From positions 4,352,642 to 4,416,641 of the forward strand of contig NC_051443.1 in the NCBI RefSeq assembly GCF_001649575.2: 64,000 nucleotides of DNA, given 5' to 3'. The notes under the pieces were generated by a model. It did not search any database. It worked only from the letters and a program-made list of their open reading frames with translations, and was not told where the DNA came from. This stretch comes from Kryptolebias marmoratus. Its lineage: Eukaryota > Chordata > Actinopteri > Cyprinodontiformes > Rivulidae. A program made the position numbers and the translations under genes. Shown piece after piece: positions 23,520 through 35,775 of the stretch. Numbering within the stretch: position 1 is the stretch's first letter; each line of letters begins with the position of its first letter.

Positions 23520-23705
23520 TAACTAAAAGCGAAAAGAAGGAAAACAGTAGCTAAAAGCCAAAAGAAGCAAAAATGCTTAGTAAATGCTAAAAGTAGAAAG
23601 ACTAGCTAAAAACTAAATGGAGCAAAGGGCTAGCTCAAAGCTAAAAGTATCAACAAGGTAGCTACAAGCTAAAAAGAGCAAAGAGTTAAACGATAAAAGT
23701 GGCAT
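23520..23705. repeat. Degenerate minisatellite
   Basis: Six or more imperfect units around agctaaaagcaaaagaagc / gctaaaagtagaaagactag, period about 28-32 bp. No stop-free frame. Confidence 0.65.
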
Positions 23706-23868
23706 TTTTTCTGCTGCTCTCTTTTTCAGGGGTTACTACAGCAAATTTGCACAGAAGAATTGGCAATTGTTTTACACCAGATATCCTTCCTGGCACAATC
23801 TGGGCTCAAACTCACAGCCTCAGGATTACGAGACTGCTGCACCGACCACCGTGCTTCTGAAAGATTAA
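23706..23868 (-). mobile_element. tRNA-derived SINE, second copy
   Basis: Read on the minus strand it has the same head (acggtggtcggtgcagcagt), a worn B box (gtgagtttgagccc), the internal block gtgtaaaacaattgccaat, and the tail aacccctgaaaaagagagca as the SINE at 3663-5744. This intact-length copy shows what the interrupted copy looked like before insertion. Confidence 0.7.
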
Positions 23869-24142
23869 GGTAGCATAAGAAGGTAAAAATAGATCAAGTG
23901 TGCTGAAGCAGATTTTAAAGAGATCAGTGATTTTGTTTTTGTGTTGTAACCAAACTATTTCCCCCTGGGGATTGATAAAGTGTGTTTGAACTGTACAGAA
24001 TCAAATTATACTGAATCTCAATGTATTTCTTTGGGGAAAACATTTATAAATTATCTGAAAAGTCTAAAAGTTACAAAAATTAAATGTCACAGCACACATT
24101 TCCTGAATGAGCAGAATGTTTTGATATACAAATGAGTACGCT

Positions 24143-24557
24143 TGTCATGTGGGGTGGAGACTGAGACGAACCCAGAGTGCAGACTCATTCTTAAAACAAC
24201 ACTAATTTATTAAACTAAGAAAAAGAGCAAAACAAAAGCTGACGAGACAGTAACTAAAACATAACAAAAATCCAATACGTGGCATGGCAAGGAAACAAGG
24301 AAACTTAGAACAGCAAACAACAAGCAATGATCCGACAGGGTGTGAGAGAAGTGACCACGTATTTGAACACTGAGGTTGATGAGGTAAGTGGAAACAGGTG
24401 AGTGGGGATAATGGCAGACAGGTGGAAATAGGCGTGGCAAGGAAGGCAAAAGAGTGACAGGGGAGAAGTGAATACTGGCAACAACACAAACAGGAAAAAC
24501 CAAACTGAAACAATATCTCAACAAACAAATCGGAACATAAAAACTCAAATCCTCACA
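24143..24557 (-). mobile_element. LTR-A copy
   Basis: The plus-strand start TGTCATGTGGGGTGGAG and end AAATCCTCACA correspond to the 3' and 5' ends of LTR-A. Shared internal blocks include gcagactcattc and ataggcgtggcaaggaaggc. I could not find a matching 5-bp flank. Long minus-strand frames here are LTR sequence and not genes. Confidence 0.65.
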
Positions 24558-26034
24558 ACAATAGCACAAAAATATGCAAAAATAGATCAATTAAAAAAAA
24601 GAGGACATTTTAAAAAATGAAAACAGTAGTGTGAATGCTGACCCACACTACTGTTACACAGCCACACAACAGGAATGAGTTGTTAAAATGGTTTGTTAAT
24701 TGATCTAACCAAACCAGAACTTTTGTTTCAAAAGTGAAACGTTATGTTTGAAGAAATAACATAAATTATACAACAAGATCTTCATGCTATTTGAGAAACA
24801 GTGTAGTTTCACGAGTTGAACCTGTATACTTTCATCTGCCCCATGGAGGACTTTTCACGACTGACAAAACAATGAATTCTGAATTTTAACAAGAAATTTT
24901 AACAACATCTGATTGTGGACTAAATCTAGGAGGAAAGTGGTTCATGCAGTAACCAAAAAAAGAGTTGTACAAAAGTTTTTCTTTACTAAATAAGTAAATC
25001 TGTGACTGGGGAAGAATAAAGCTGATGCTTTGAAGTGACCAAGCCAAAGTCCCAACCTGAATCCAACAGAGGTGCTCTGCAAGGACTTTAAGAGAATTTT
25101 GGAGGGAAAATACAATTACATTCCAGAGCTGAAAGTGTTTAACATAAATAAAGAAAACCCACAAAAGATGGTATTTTGGACTACTAACTTTTATTTGTCT
25201 AATGAGTTATCATACTAAATACTGACAGTTTTTTTTAAATTTTATTTTGTCAATGACCATGAACAAAGAGGGCTTTCTGATACTTTCTAACTAATAACAA
25301 GATCCTGACAAATTTCATAGAAGTAACAGTTTTTGTAAATCCCTGAGATTTCTAATTTTGATGCAAACTTGATTTCTTTAGAAAGATAGAAAGATGCTGA
25401 ATAAGAGAATGAACCAATTGTGTTCCTGGAGCTGGTGGAAAGAACAGCTGTTGCCTGATTTGACTGCTTGTTTCATTGATTATTACTGAAAACTGACTTT
25501 AGTGAAGATGAAAATGGGGCAGCTGGAATAAAGTCAAAATGCTTCAAGGAGAAACACTGGCACAAACTGACCCCCCTCCCCTCCTGACAAACGTCTAAAG
25601 CGTAATTACTCTCATCTCCTAATGGAGTTTACCTCAGAGTGTGCACTCTGACTGAATTTATCCATCTAAGACTTATCTATAATTGCACTTTCTTACTTCC
25701 TAAAAAGCAGGATAGTGTTCTCTGTGATTCTACTTTAGATATCACCCACCTCTCATTTCCTCTCTGTCTCTCACACTTTGTTTTCTGCTTGTTTAGCTGC
25801 CTGTGCACAAACATGTCTGCATGCCTGCAGTCGTCAGGTCGGAGGCGTAAAGTTAATCACAAGTCTTAACTCCCTCTGTCAGCAATAGCAGGCATGGACT
25901 TTTTCTTCTCAGTCCTGTGCCAAATACTATAGTTTCTCTCTTTTGTTACACTGCATTTTTTATAAATCAGTTAAAATCAGCATAATTATTACCTGTCGTC
26001 GATGTTGTAAAGCAAAATGTTTTCACCTGTATGT
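24558..26034. other. No gene seen
   Basis: AT-rich DNA without recognisable repeats or coding frames of note. Confidence 0.5.
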
Positions 26035-26996
26035 TTGTTTTCTGTTCTGTTATCAAATTTTAATGAAGAATTCATAAAGTAATCAATGGATTCACATCTA
26101 CAACTGATTAATTTTTGGAGTCAGCCTGATTCAAGATGGTTCCCACACTAAGGCAAATCTCGGCAAACACAAAAGTCACTTTACCTCAACAAACTTTACA
26201 GATATTGAGCTAAACTTTAGTGTGTGAGTAGCTGAGACTGTTCCCCAACCTATACCCTGCTGAGCACTAAGGGATCAGGCTGAATCTATTTGAAACTGTG
26301 CCATTAACTATTAGAGTCATCTGTGTGTCTTTGTTAGCAAAATGTTCAGTGAACCACAGAACAGATTTCATTGTAACTTTTAGAAAGTAGTTTTTGTTAC
26401 TACATCTACATCTGATTATCTTAAGGAATCAACACAATTGAAGATGGCCGTCACAGTTTACTGACTTTAGAAAACACAAAAAGAGTTGTGACTCAGCCAC
26501 TTATAGAGATACTAAGCTAACATTTGGTCCAGTAGTAGCTGAGTTTAATCCCGAAACATGCTTTAAGCAAAACCCTGTGCAACATCTTTGCTTAAAGCCT
26601 TGGCATTAACTGTTAGAGTGAACCCTGTTTGTCTGTTAGCAAAATATCCTAAAAACAACTAAATGGAATTCAGTGAAACTTTAAGAAAGTAATCACCAGT
26701 TGTACATCTACAACTGATTACCTTTTGGATGCCCACCACACCTAATCAACCTTAACCTACATAAAAATGGCTATAACTCTGGGAATTTAGCAAATATTAA
26801 ACTAAAATTTGGTGTGGCAGTACTTAAGGGTCATTCCTAATACATACTCAAAGTGATAAATGATAATGCAAGCTATTGCATGAGATTGTGCATATTGTTG
26901 TTTTCTTAGATATAACTCTTGTTTCACAACATAAAATCATTTTAATCTAAAACTGACATGATGGTGGTGATAATGCATTCCTTCAAAGAATGCCAG
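26035..26996 (+). repeat. Family S tandem array, three units of about 305 bp
   Basis: The start motif gttagcaaaat or its variant recurs near 26056, 26333 and 26636, and catctacaactgatta near 26094, 26402 and 26707, giving a period of about 303-308 bp. Each unit has an aagatgg block and an acagatattgagctaaa-type block. Only the last ends in the palindromic cattccttcaaagaatg. Confidence 0.75.
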
Positions 26997-28394
26997 TCCT
27001 TTCATTTGACTATTTTCAAGTTTTTTTTCTCCTAAATTGAGTTTCTTGCTGGTCTGTGCTGCCACGTTTTTTTTAATGTCATTATAAAGCACAGTGTTTC
27101 ACTGATACCACCATGACTTGACAATATTAAATCTCAGATGAACATGAAGAAAAACTCCCTTGCATCTATTCATGTTATCCATGTCCCTCTCTGTTCTTGG
27201 TTACACGTGTTTGCAGTTCCTCAGCACTTTAAAGCTCTGGCAGAGCTGTTGTGAGAGTCTTGAAAGCATTAAAATGCCTGTTGTTTGACCAAATGGAAAA
27301 AGAGTAGATTAAACAATACTTCACACGTCCTGTCTACAAGTTCACAGGAGTTAATGCATTTGGCAGTAGCAGATGCCGCTCTCCGCTCTGAGTCGTGTGA
27401 AAGAATGTCACCTAAGTTTAATCAAATTACAGCTGCTAAAGCGAATTGCAAACCTTCAATTTAAATTTTTTGCCACAGATATTTCATTCAGCCAGATCTC
27501 GATGAAAGCACATATGGGAGGGTGTGCTCTTTGATATTGTGACTGTGGATCTCATATGGTTAAAATCAGTGTGCGGACAAAAAGAGTTTGTCTGAAAGTG
27601 TGTGTGTGCGTCAGCTCTTGTGACCTCTTAATATCGCATCACATGTCTGATCTTATTCTTGTCTGCCATCTGAACTCCTGTCATGTGCTCCTTTTGCCAG
27701 TCTGTCACACTTAATCTGAGCAGAAAGAAAACCTTAAGAGGAGAACCCTCTGTGCTCCCGGAATGCTTCGGGTTAGGAGAAAAAAAAAGGAAGCAAGTGC
27801 AGAAACAAAAGAGAAGAAGGAGGAGAAAATCACAGCGGCGTTGCGTTTCAGGGGCATGAATGGCATCAATGATTTGCTGAGAGGGATAAATGGGGTGAGA
27901 GAAAGAAGACAGAGAGACAAGAGAACAATGTGTCTGCTGTTCTTTAATCTGAAGTAAATCAGCTGTCGCTCTTTCTGTCAGGTGTCAGGCTCTGCTCTCA
28001 TCACACAACGCTTTAAGGGTTTGTCTGGAACAGCTCTGTCCTCAGGAGTAAACCAGCTCTTATTCTTCTCATCTTTGTTTTTAGGGACTGTCTTGGTTCT
28101 GGAAACATGTCTCTGTCTGTATTCAAACCTGATAATAAAATAAAACTAATATGTTGTTTAAAAAAAATAAAAAATCATGCACGTCAACTAATTATTCTTC
28201 CCATTTTAGTGTCTGTTAAAATTTCAGGGGTCAATTAAATTTTGCACTTTTTCCTCTCCTCTTAGCAGTGTAGAAATTTAAAAGAAATAAGCATCAACAG
28301 TAATTCACTTAAATAATGCATTTCAACTGTTTTTGACAAATCTATGGTAATAACATATAACTCAAGATAAGCATAAAACTAGTAATACTTTAGG
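26997..28394. other. No gene seen; less AT-rich patches
   Basis: Bases 27360-27560 and 27960-28120 look more complex than their surroundings and could be conserved non-coding DNA. There is no sequence proof. A short frame at 27763-27957 is Lys/Arg/Glu-rich because of purine-rich DNA. Confidence 0.4.
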
Positions 28395-28863
28395 CCCTGT
28401 CCACATGGACACAGCGTTTCATGGATATTTTTCATATTTTTTCATGCTTTTTTTAAAATCATCTGAGCCTTGCGTGCTCATGGAAATAGTGTATTAGGCA
28501 GACCCCTCCAGGATTTTGCGATGTTGCGATTGCAACTATTAACGCAAAATCAAGCAAACCCCGCGAAATCGTAACTTTTTGCAACTTTGCCCAAAACACT
28601 GCAACTTTCCCGCAACTTTAACCCAATATTTATTGTTTCTAAAGTGATTTGCTACCGTTTCTGCGGTCTAGTGTCTTCTTTGTGGGTTTGTGTAGTGTGG
28701 AATACAAAATAACCCCAAATAACTCACGAAGAAGACACATGACATCTCATTCTGTTAACATCATAATGCCGGTACCATGCAGGAGCAGCGACCGAAGCGA
28801 AAATGTGCGCTAATGCTGCACATTTGCCCACAAAGATTTCAGCAAAGGACCACGCAAAACACG

Positions 28864-29122
28864 GCAGTGAAGTTAGTTTTAAGTTGGATATTGGATATTC
28901 GCGCTCCGTGGAGTTAGTGGCGTCTAGCTCACGGCTGACCCGGAACAGGAACGCTAATGTCGGCCAGCCGTCCCTAAGTGAACCACCGTGTGTGAGAGAA
29001 GGGGCCGGCAGAGAACGGCTGGCCAACATTAGCGTTCCTGTTTCGGGTCAGCCATGAGCTAGACGCCGCTAACTCCGCGGAGCGCAAATATCAAATATCC
29101 AACTTAAAACTAACTTCACTGC
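28864..29122. repeat. Large inverted repeat: 108-bp arms, 43-bp spacer
   Basis: Arm 28864-28971 and the reverse complement of 29015-29122 agree at roughly 92 percent by eye. Most differences are C/T or G/A, several at CpG sites. The arms contain cgtctagctcacggctgacc and aggaacgctaatg. Single-stranded DNA or RNA from here could fold into a long hairpin. Confidence 0.85.
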
Positions 29123-29150
29123 GGTTGCAAACCAGTTTCCTATCCAACTC

Positions 29151-29268
29151 CACGAGAGTGGGGGGAAGCTGTTTTGCACGTCCTGCAGTGTAATCATCGA
29201 AAATAAACGCATCGACAAACACTTTGTGTCTGCAAAACATGTGAGGAGAGCTGCAGACGAGGGACAAT
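29151..29268 (+). pseudogene. BED-type zinc finger remnant (CGGBP1-like)
   Basis: The frame reads HESGGKLFCTSCSVIIENKR then IDKHFVSAKHVRR. Cysteines at codons 29175 and 29184 and histidines at 29220 and 29238 give C-X2-C-X11-H-X5-H, the zinc-binding pattern of BED fingers found in hAT transposases and in the domesticated CGGBP1. The fragment is about 40 residues and runs out before any catalytic domain. It fits the hAT call for the host element. Confidence 0.6.
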
Positions 29269-30576
29269 CCAGAAATGGTCATGAATGTCAGTTTATAAGC
29301 TATCAAAGTTCTCAAATAAAGCACCTTTTGATAATGTCAATGTTTGTTGGTAATTATCTTACAAAACTAGTAAGTATTTTTGGTTTATATATTAAAAGTT
29401 ATGGTTTTTTATTGATTTTAGTAAAAAAAAAAAATCTCAACTTTTCATTGCAACTTTTAGGAAAATGCCCCGCGAAATCAGGCATTTTAGCCCGCAACAA
29501 TCACAAAAAATGCCCACGAAATCCTGGAGGGAGTGATTAGGATTCTCTAAATAATATTTTTGAAACCTTGAGTAGAGCAAAACCTTTTTTTTAATAATTT
29601 TATTGACCTGTCAACACTAAGGCAAACTTTACAGAAAAAGATCAAAAGTACACATCAAATATGAGTACTGAAAAATGTGGGAAATGAGAATAAAACCCAA
29701 CATTCGTGTATCAATAATTCACCCTGAATTCTTTAAACACTATCAGGAAATGATTTCTCTCTATCTCTCAGTGGATATTGTGCCTGAAGCATTCATTATG
29801 TCCACAGATTTAAACTAGGACGACTCCCTATCAAAAGTAGTTTAATGTGAAACAAACAAGAAGTTTCACTTCGTCATCAGGTTACAAAAAGGATTTTGTT
29901 TTTGCTGTTGTAGTTGTCATCCTGGTCTTTTTCTTCTTGCATTTACAGTGTGGAGCATCTGCTTCACCTCTTGTTTTCCTATATTTGGTGTACTTCCACA
30001 TACAAGCCTGGCATGGATACTGCAGTGTTTTGAGTCGTTTTCTGTGTTTCTGTGTAGATAAAAACATTTCTAAAACCAGATCTGTGCTTAAGAAGAAAAT
30101 TTAGCATTCCTATTTAGATGGGCCTTAGTTTAGGAAACACAAACTGACCACTAAGTAGGTGTTTTTCACATGCAAATTAACAACATATTGCCTTTTATTT
30201 AAACATTACTAAGAACTTATTAAATATTTATTCTGAATGACCTCCTTTTACAATTAATAGACTAATAATGATGAATTTGAAATAACTTACTAATTTTGGG
30301 ATTTTTGGAGCTGTTTATACTAAGCTGTTTCTCAGTGAAACTTTAACATTTATGTTCAGCTGTTCTTTTACACAACAGCAGTCGATTCTCTGACACTGAA
30401 ACTTTTTAAAACCAGGTCTAAGAGTGGAACTTTTTGGACTCTGTAAAATATGGTTTGTGCTCATTTCTGTTAAACTCATTACAGCTTTATAACGTGTTTT
30501 ATTCAAAGGAATCTCACAAAGGTGCAAACAGTTAAAGCTTGTATAAATGCTAAATGGTAATGCAGTTCAAACTGTA

Positions 30577-30712
30577 AAATATAATCAAACTTTGATACTT
30601 TGATTGCTAAAAAATGAGGTTATGCTTGGTCAATGATAAAATATATAAACAAACTTTGATATCGCTAAAATTATTTGATTGCTGAAATGAGGTTACGCTT
30701 AGCTTATGATAA
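30577..30712. repeat. Two diverged tandem units
   Basis: caaactttgata, tttgattgctaaaa and atgaggttatgcttgg recur about 70 bp later with changes, a degenerate local duplication. Confidence 0.6.
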
Positions 30713-31405
30713 AACAATTACAAAGAACAGTTGTGTAAGTGGAGTGATGGAGGCTGAAGGTTCCAGGGCATCATGATATGATAAGCTGCTGCAGCTAATA
30801 GTGTGCAAAAAAACTGGTCTTGGGCACAGTTTATAGTATAAAAAAAATTGGAAGGGGGAATTACTTTAGACACAACTGGGAACAGGTTGCTGTTTCTTCT
30901 TGTTGGTGAGTTGTTGTCTCCATTCAGCTGAATGTTTAAATAAATGTATGATTGGGAATTAAACCTCTGGTCTGGACTCGTTTTGTGTGACCATCTTTTC
31001 GGCAACATCGAAGATCCGGTGAGAGAAACTAAATGGTCAGGTGAGATTCCTCTGAAAGGAGTGAATACTAAAAACTTGGTTTTCTCAACAACTCCCAGTT
31101 ACATTTTAAAAGAACCCGCAACATGTGAAATTGCACATGCGCATTACAGACGACTGTAGTCATTAGCTGTTTTGCACATGCTTGAGAACATCAACAACAA
31201 CATTAATAGAGGATTTTGGATGTAACTTTTTACATGCTGAAGAAACTAGTGTCTATTCGCATGTAAGTGCTAACTAGTGGCTTGACATGGATACTACAGC
31301 GGGTTCAGTGAGCACAGCAACACTCTGTAAACGTCTAACTTTTGTAAAGTTAACATCTGAAAATCCTTAACGTTTCCAAAAGATTGGCCTCATGTAAACA
31401 AGGCC

Positions 31406-32128
31406 TTTGTCTGTAAATAATAAACAAAGAGGCTGTCACTTACTAACTATAAGCCTAATAGGCTCTCCTTAATATGTACCTTATAGGGAAGAAATGCAAT
31501 AAGAATAGTTTTTCTGTCCTAATAACACCTAAAAAGAATATTACCTATTTTTTTTGTAAAAAATGCCCAACTACAAGTGCTAAAAAGGCCCAAACAATAG
31601 TGGATTTGTTTTTTATTACACAAAACACGTTTCCTATTCTGAAGTGAGGTTTTGCTGAAAGATAATTCATTAGTAGTTTTAATTAGATACCCACTTATTT
31701 AAAATATAAAAAAAGTTTGTGTATTATGGTCCCATACAATTTCTTTGGTATTAATACACAATTATGTTATAGTAATTCCAGTTCTAAAATGTTGAAAGGT
31801 CTAAATTATCTTCAATAATAATAATGAAAAAAATCCTAGCTGGGCAACTACATATAGGCATCAAAATAAAGTTTGGGCCACTTTCACCTGCAGTGTGAAC
31901 ATAGCCTTAGTTACTTTTCTAGCAGTCTCTTCAGCAGTGGACAAAAGACAAGAGGATTTTTCTTTGTCTATCGAGCTCAAATTAAATTATATTAAATTAA
32001 ATTATTAAAAAATGTATAAAATTATAAAAAATATATGTATAATTATAAAAAGCCTCATAATTTAATATGCAATTACAAAATAAAACATGTCCACACATGA
32101 TCTTTAAAACACTTAGAAAGTGTCACCA
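31406..32128. other. No gene seen
   Basis: Very AT-rich. A short transposon-end-like motif (ttcacctgcagtgtgaacat) lies near 31880. Confidence 0.45.
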
Positions 32129-32734
32129 TGTCACACCCTCCATGTCCAAGTCTCAGTATTTTTCCACAGTCTCGTTGTTCATGCCACGCCCCTGGGTTCC
32201 AAGCCACAGCAATCAGAGCAATCACCTCCACCTGTTCATGCCACTACATAAGCTCACCTTCCACGCTCATACAATGCCAGATTATTGAACGGTTAACCCC
32301 AAGTAAATGTCCAGCACTTTATCACAGTCCATGCCTGCCTTCATGATCACGAACCCTTGCCTGACTCTCGATTCTCACTCCTTGCCTGACACCTTCACAG
32401 ACTCTGACCCTTGGAAACCGACCTCGCCTCCCCACACTGGACTATGCCTACTGGTTTGTACCTTTTTGGATTTGACTGTTCACTTCTGACCTCCTGGCTC
32501 TGACCTCTCGCCTGTCCCTGGACTCTCTCTCTAGCCTAAGCCCTTCACTGAAAGTCTCTGCCCCTCTCTACTCACAGCCCTCGGCGGTCTTACCTGCCCC
32601 AAGCTTTGCCCTGCTCCACGAAGAGAGTGCAGTTCAGGGAACTAGTGTTCCTGTTAGCGTAGCGGCTTTAATAAACATTTTAAAACTTTGCCTTTGTCTG
32701 CCTGAACTGAATCCGGTTTCACCGAGCCTTGTCA
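32129..32734 (+). mobile_element. Probable solo LTR, different family
   Basis: It starts TGTCACACCCTCC, is C-rich and unlike the surrounding AT-rich DNA, carries a late AATAAA (32670) and ends gagccttgTCA. That is the layout of a Gypsy-type LTR. No 5-bp duplication was identified, so the start could be off by a few bases. Open frames here at 32067-32489 have no protein features. Confidence 0.5.
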
Positions 32735-33740
32735 TTGAGATTAAATTGTACTTAAAAGACAGACCATCTCATGGTGCTCAGCTTGTTCTATCACAATAAC
32801 ATGTTGAGCAAACCACAAAGTAGCTCGTAGAAAAACTTTTAAATGACCTCCTGTTCTGGATTTTAATTACAGTTCATGCATTACTTTTTAGTATAGTAGT
32901 AGAATAGTGGAAGGTATAAACATATGTCAGACTTCCATTAAAACGAAGCTCATGTGTGGTTAGAGTTGGTCGGTTACTGACTCACCCAAGTTAATGATCT
33001 GTGAGTTAGCGGACTTGCTGAAAAAAACCAGCTGAAATGATGTGGACTCAGATGAGTCGGGTTAAAAACTCACTGGTAAAACAGCAAATTCAGGTAAGCT
33101 GTACATACATGTTTAGGTGCACAACATACATACATTTAACATAAGCTAACATTTTGTTGACATATATACTAATTATGAGTTTTCAGAATCACAGAGGTCA
33201 ACATCTTTGAGTCTGATTAGATCACCATGATAACAGAGACTGAACTCATCATCTGCTGCTCCAGAGCTGGTGATGAGTTCAGTTCCAGCTTAAACTATCA
33301 GTAAAAAGCTCTGTGACCTGATTCTTGTCCTAATGAGATACTGAATAGAAAAATCAGACTGAAGCAACATTTATGCATCATCATAGTTATATTCCCTGCC
33401 GTAAGATTTTAAACAAAAATGTTAATTCAGGGATATACTGTCATTTTATAATTTATTCTAATATAGCTTATGGTTTTTAATTTTAGATAAAATCATTCCA
33501 TTTGACCACAACTAATTATTTTTTAAATTAACTCACATAATTCTCAGCAAGCATGAGAAATATTCTGAAAAACTTCAATCCACTCACTTTGCACCAGAAG
33601 CTGCAGTTTAACTACAGTAAAAAAAATTGTGTTCATTGTACAAGACATCATTACAGAACCATTATTTAAACTGATCATACAGCCTCTTCAAAATAACTGC
33701 TCTATCACTTTAATATTCAGATAGCTGTGTCAGAATATGG
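32735..33740. other. No gene seen
   Basis: AT-rich DNA. gtcagttccagctt-type short inverted motifs near 33240-33300 (gatgagttcag on both sides of a loop) are minor. Confidence 0.45.
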
Positions 33741-34187
33741 TGTGAGCGTGGCGAACCCAATCCGCAGACTCATCTTTGGAAACAAAAACTGATTTATTTA
33801 TATAACAAGAAGAAAACAAAAAGCTGACGTGGCAGCAAAACTTACTATAACAAAAATCCAGATAATAACAAAGGCAAGACGAGGCAAGGAAGAACCGTGG
33901 ACAAAAAAACAACAACCAACATCTAACAAACAACAAACAATGATCCGACGACTAGTGTGGGAAATGACCGGGTATTTGAGTGCTGAGGGTAACGAGGGAA
34001 GTGGAAACAGGTGAATGGAAAGGATTACGGACAGGTGGAGATGGGCGTGGCAAGAAAGGCAAAAGAGTGACAGAGGAGGAGTGAATACTGAGCAGGAAAA
34101 AAACACAAACTGAAAGCACAGATTAAAACCCACAGAAAAACCATAAAGAAAACAAAAACAAAAACAACAAAAATCCAAATCCTCACA
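33741..34187 (-). mobile_element. LTR-A copy
   Basis: The plus start TGTGAGCGTGGCGAACCC and end CAAATCCTCACA match LTR-A in reverse. The block gatgggcgtggcaagaaagg is shared with the copy at 24143-24557. The flanks do not match. Confidence 0.65.
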
Positions 34188-35469
34188 AGCTGCTGATTTG
34201 ATGTGACTATTAATAAAAATATTCCTGTTCAAACTTTAATGCCTGGTAATTTTGCTAGGACATTGTTTCCCAACTTAAAAAAACAACATTCAACATTCCT
34301 GCTATGGAGTGAATAATCTGCTCATGTGTAAATACAGCTGGTCTCCTGAGATAAGCAGGATAACTGTAATTACAGTTATAAAATAAAGAAATTATTTTGA
34401 TTTATTTTTAATAATATTACTTTTCATCAGGCTGTATGTTTTAATTTGACCAGGTCTTGTCCATTTATTGATTCTCTGACATGTTTTCTGATATGATTTT
34501 GGGTGATTCCCTCTGTTTTTGATCAGGTCAGATTAGAGCATTAACTTAACTAGCTACCAGCCACTCCAGAGCTAGCTAACATTCGCAGTGTCAGCCACTG
34601 TCTGTTTGATTAATTGTCGCAAAGCTTCTTATTAAACTATGAAAGCCTTGCTTTACCTTACAAAACATACAAATGTTTTTTAAACTCATCGCAACATGAA
34701 GCTGCAGGTCTGAGACTCTCTGAGCAAACACAGCTAACAACAGAATGAAGCAGCTTCCTTCCTTTAACTTGGAGCTAGAATGTCTCTTAAACATGGCCAG
34801 GAGTACCAGCAGATCATTTCATTATTTGTATGTAATAAAATATACTTTATGTTAAAGAGCCTCTAAGCCCATAGGATTTATTTTAAATTCATCCTCTATT
34901 TCGAAGTAGTTGAACATGGCATCTTACACTGAAAGAGTTCATGTGAAGGAAAAAAACAATTTAAGTTGTGCAGGTGTGGTGTGAAGTATTTTCAGACTGT
35001 AGGGTCCATGTGTGTCCATTTCTCCTCCATGATGCGCCAGCCTCCTGTCGCTAACAAACACTTCACAGAACTCTATCAAAGAAAAAAAAAACAGATGAAC
35101 AGAAGAGCTAAAAGGGAAAACCAAGTGGTGAGGGCATCAAAGGCCATTTCTCCCCACTGTTTGCACATGCTGCATCGTCCCAGTGGTAACAGCTGACAAG
35201 CTCCTCTATAAACAGCCCACTCAGATCCTATCAGCAGGATATACCCATTCAAAAGCATTTTGCTGCCTGGGCTTTGTTTTGTGAAGAGCTGCAAGAACAG
35301 CAGGGCAGTGTGAAGAAAAAGAAGGGTAGGATAAAAAAATGCAGGAATTACAAAGGTCAGGAACATGAAATGCCCTACTTAGCTTTACCTCTACATTTTG
35401 CATGTTCTCCTGATGCATGCATGTGTTATCTCATGGTACTCCAAAATTTTGCATGTCAGGTTAATTGGT
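34188..35469. other. No gene seen
   Basis: Unique DNA. Overlapping frames at 34939-35471 on both strands show no domains. Confidence 0.45.
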
Positions 35470-35620
35470 AACTCCAACTGGTCCCTAGGTGGGAGTGGGA
35501 TCCTGGATAGTTGTTTGTCTCATTTGTCTCTGTGGTCTGGTGATGGACTTGCAACCCGTCAAGGGTGTACCATGCCTGAAATGGAAAGAACAGGCAAAAA
35601 AAGATGGATGGATGGAGTTA
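35470..35620 (+). repeat. Family T fragment with GATG tail
   Basis: ggtaactccaactggtccct, tttgtctctgtggtctggtg, tgatggacttgcaacccgtc and a short gatggatggatgg end match the 3' half of the copies at 22888 and 59590. Confidence 0.6.
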
Positions 35621-35775
35621 AATCAAGACATCTCCATACTGCTCAATTTCTAAATTGTTCTTCTGGTGTTAGCATTAGTGCTATTAGTTTCTAACTAGCC
35701 ATTAGTTTTGTCATTTATAATTTCACAATCATATGATTCCAACATGCAGTTCCCAAAACTGTTAATAAGTAATGC

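Larger units (their letters stand above)
28499..29535 (+). mobile_element. hAT-like DNA element with internal hairpin and BED finger remnant
   Basis: The ends cagacccctccaggattt and aaatcctggagggagtg are terminal inverted repeats. The six bases attagg flank both sides (28493-28498 and 29536-29541); hAT insertions usually duplicate eight, so either the superfamily is different or two bases have diverged. The interior holds a 108-bp inverted repeat (28864-29122) and a BED-type zinc finger piece (29166-29250). No transposase core is present. A TTTTTTATTG..AAAAAAAAAAAA patch precedes the right end. Confidence 0.65.
28395..31405. mobile_element. Possible older DNA transposon enclosing nested insertions
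   Basis: The left end aggccctgtccacatgga and, in reverse complement, the right end aggccttgtttacatgag agree at about 13 of 18 positions. The interior repeats a gataaaaacatttctaaaacc-type motif common near such ends. It would enclose the 28499-29535 element. The call rests on weak end similarity. Confidence 0.3.

Noticed and set aside
27763..27957. 64-codon Lys/Glu/Arg-rich frame
   Set aside because: Composition follows from purine-rich DNA; no conservation signal can be seen and no splice context.
33798..34232. Minus-strand 144-codon Cys/Phe-rich frame
   Set aside because: Lies in an LTR-A copy; the same LTR at 24210-24590 gives a similar but unaligned frame, as expected for non-coding pyrimidine-rich DNA.
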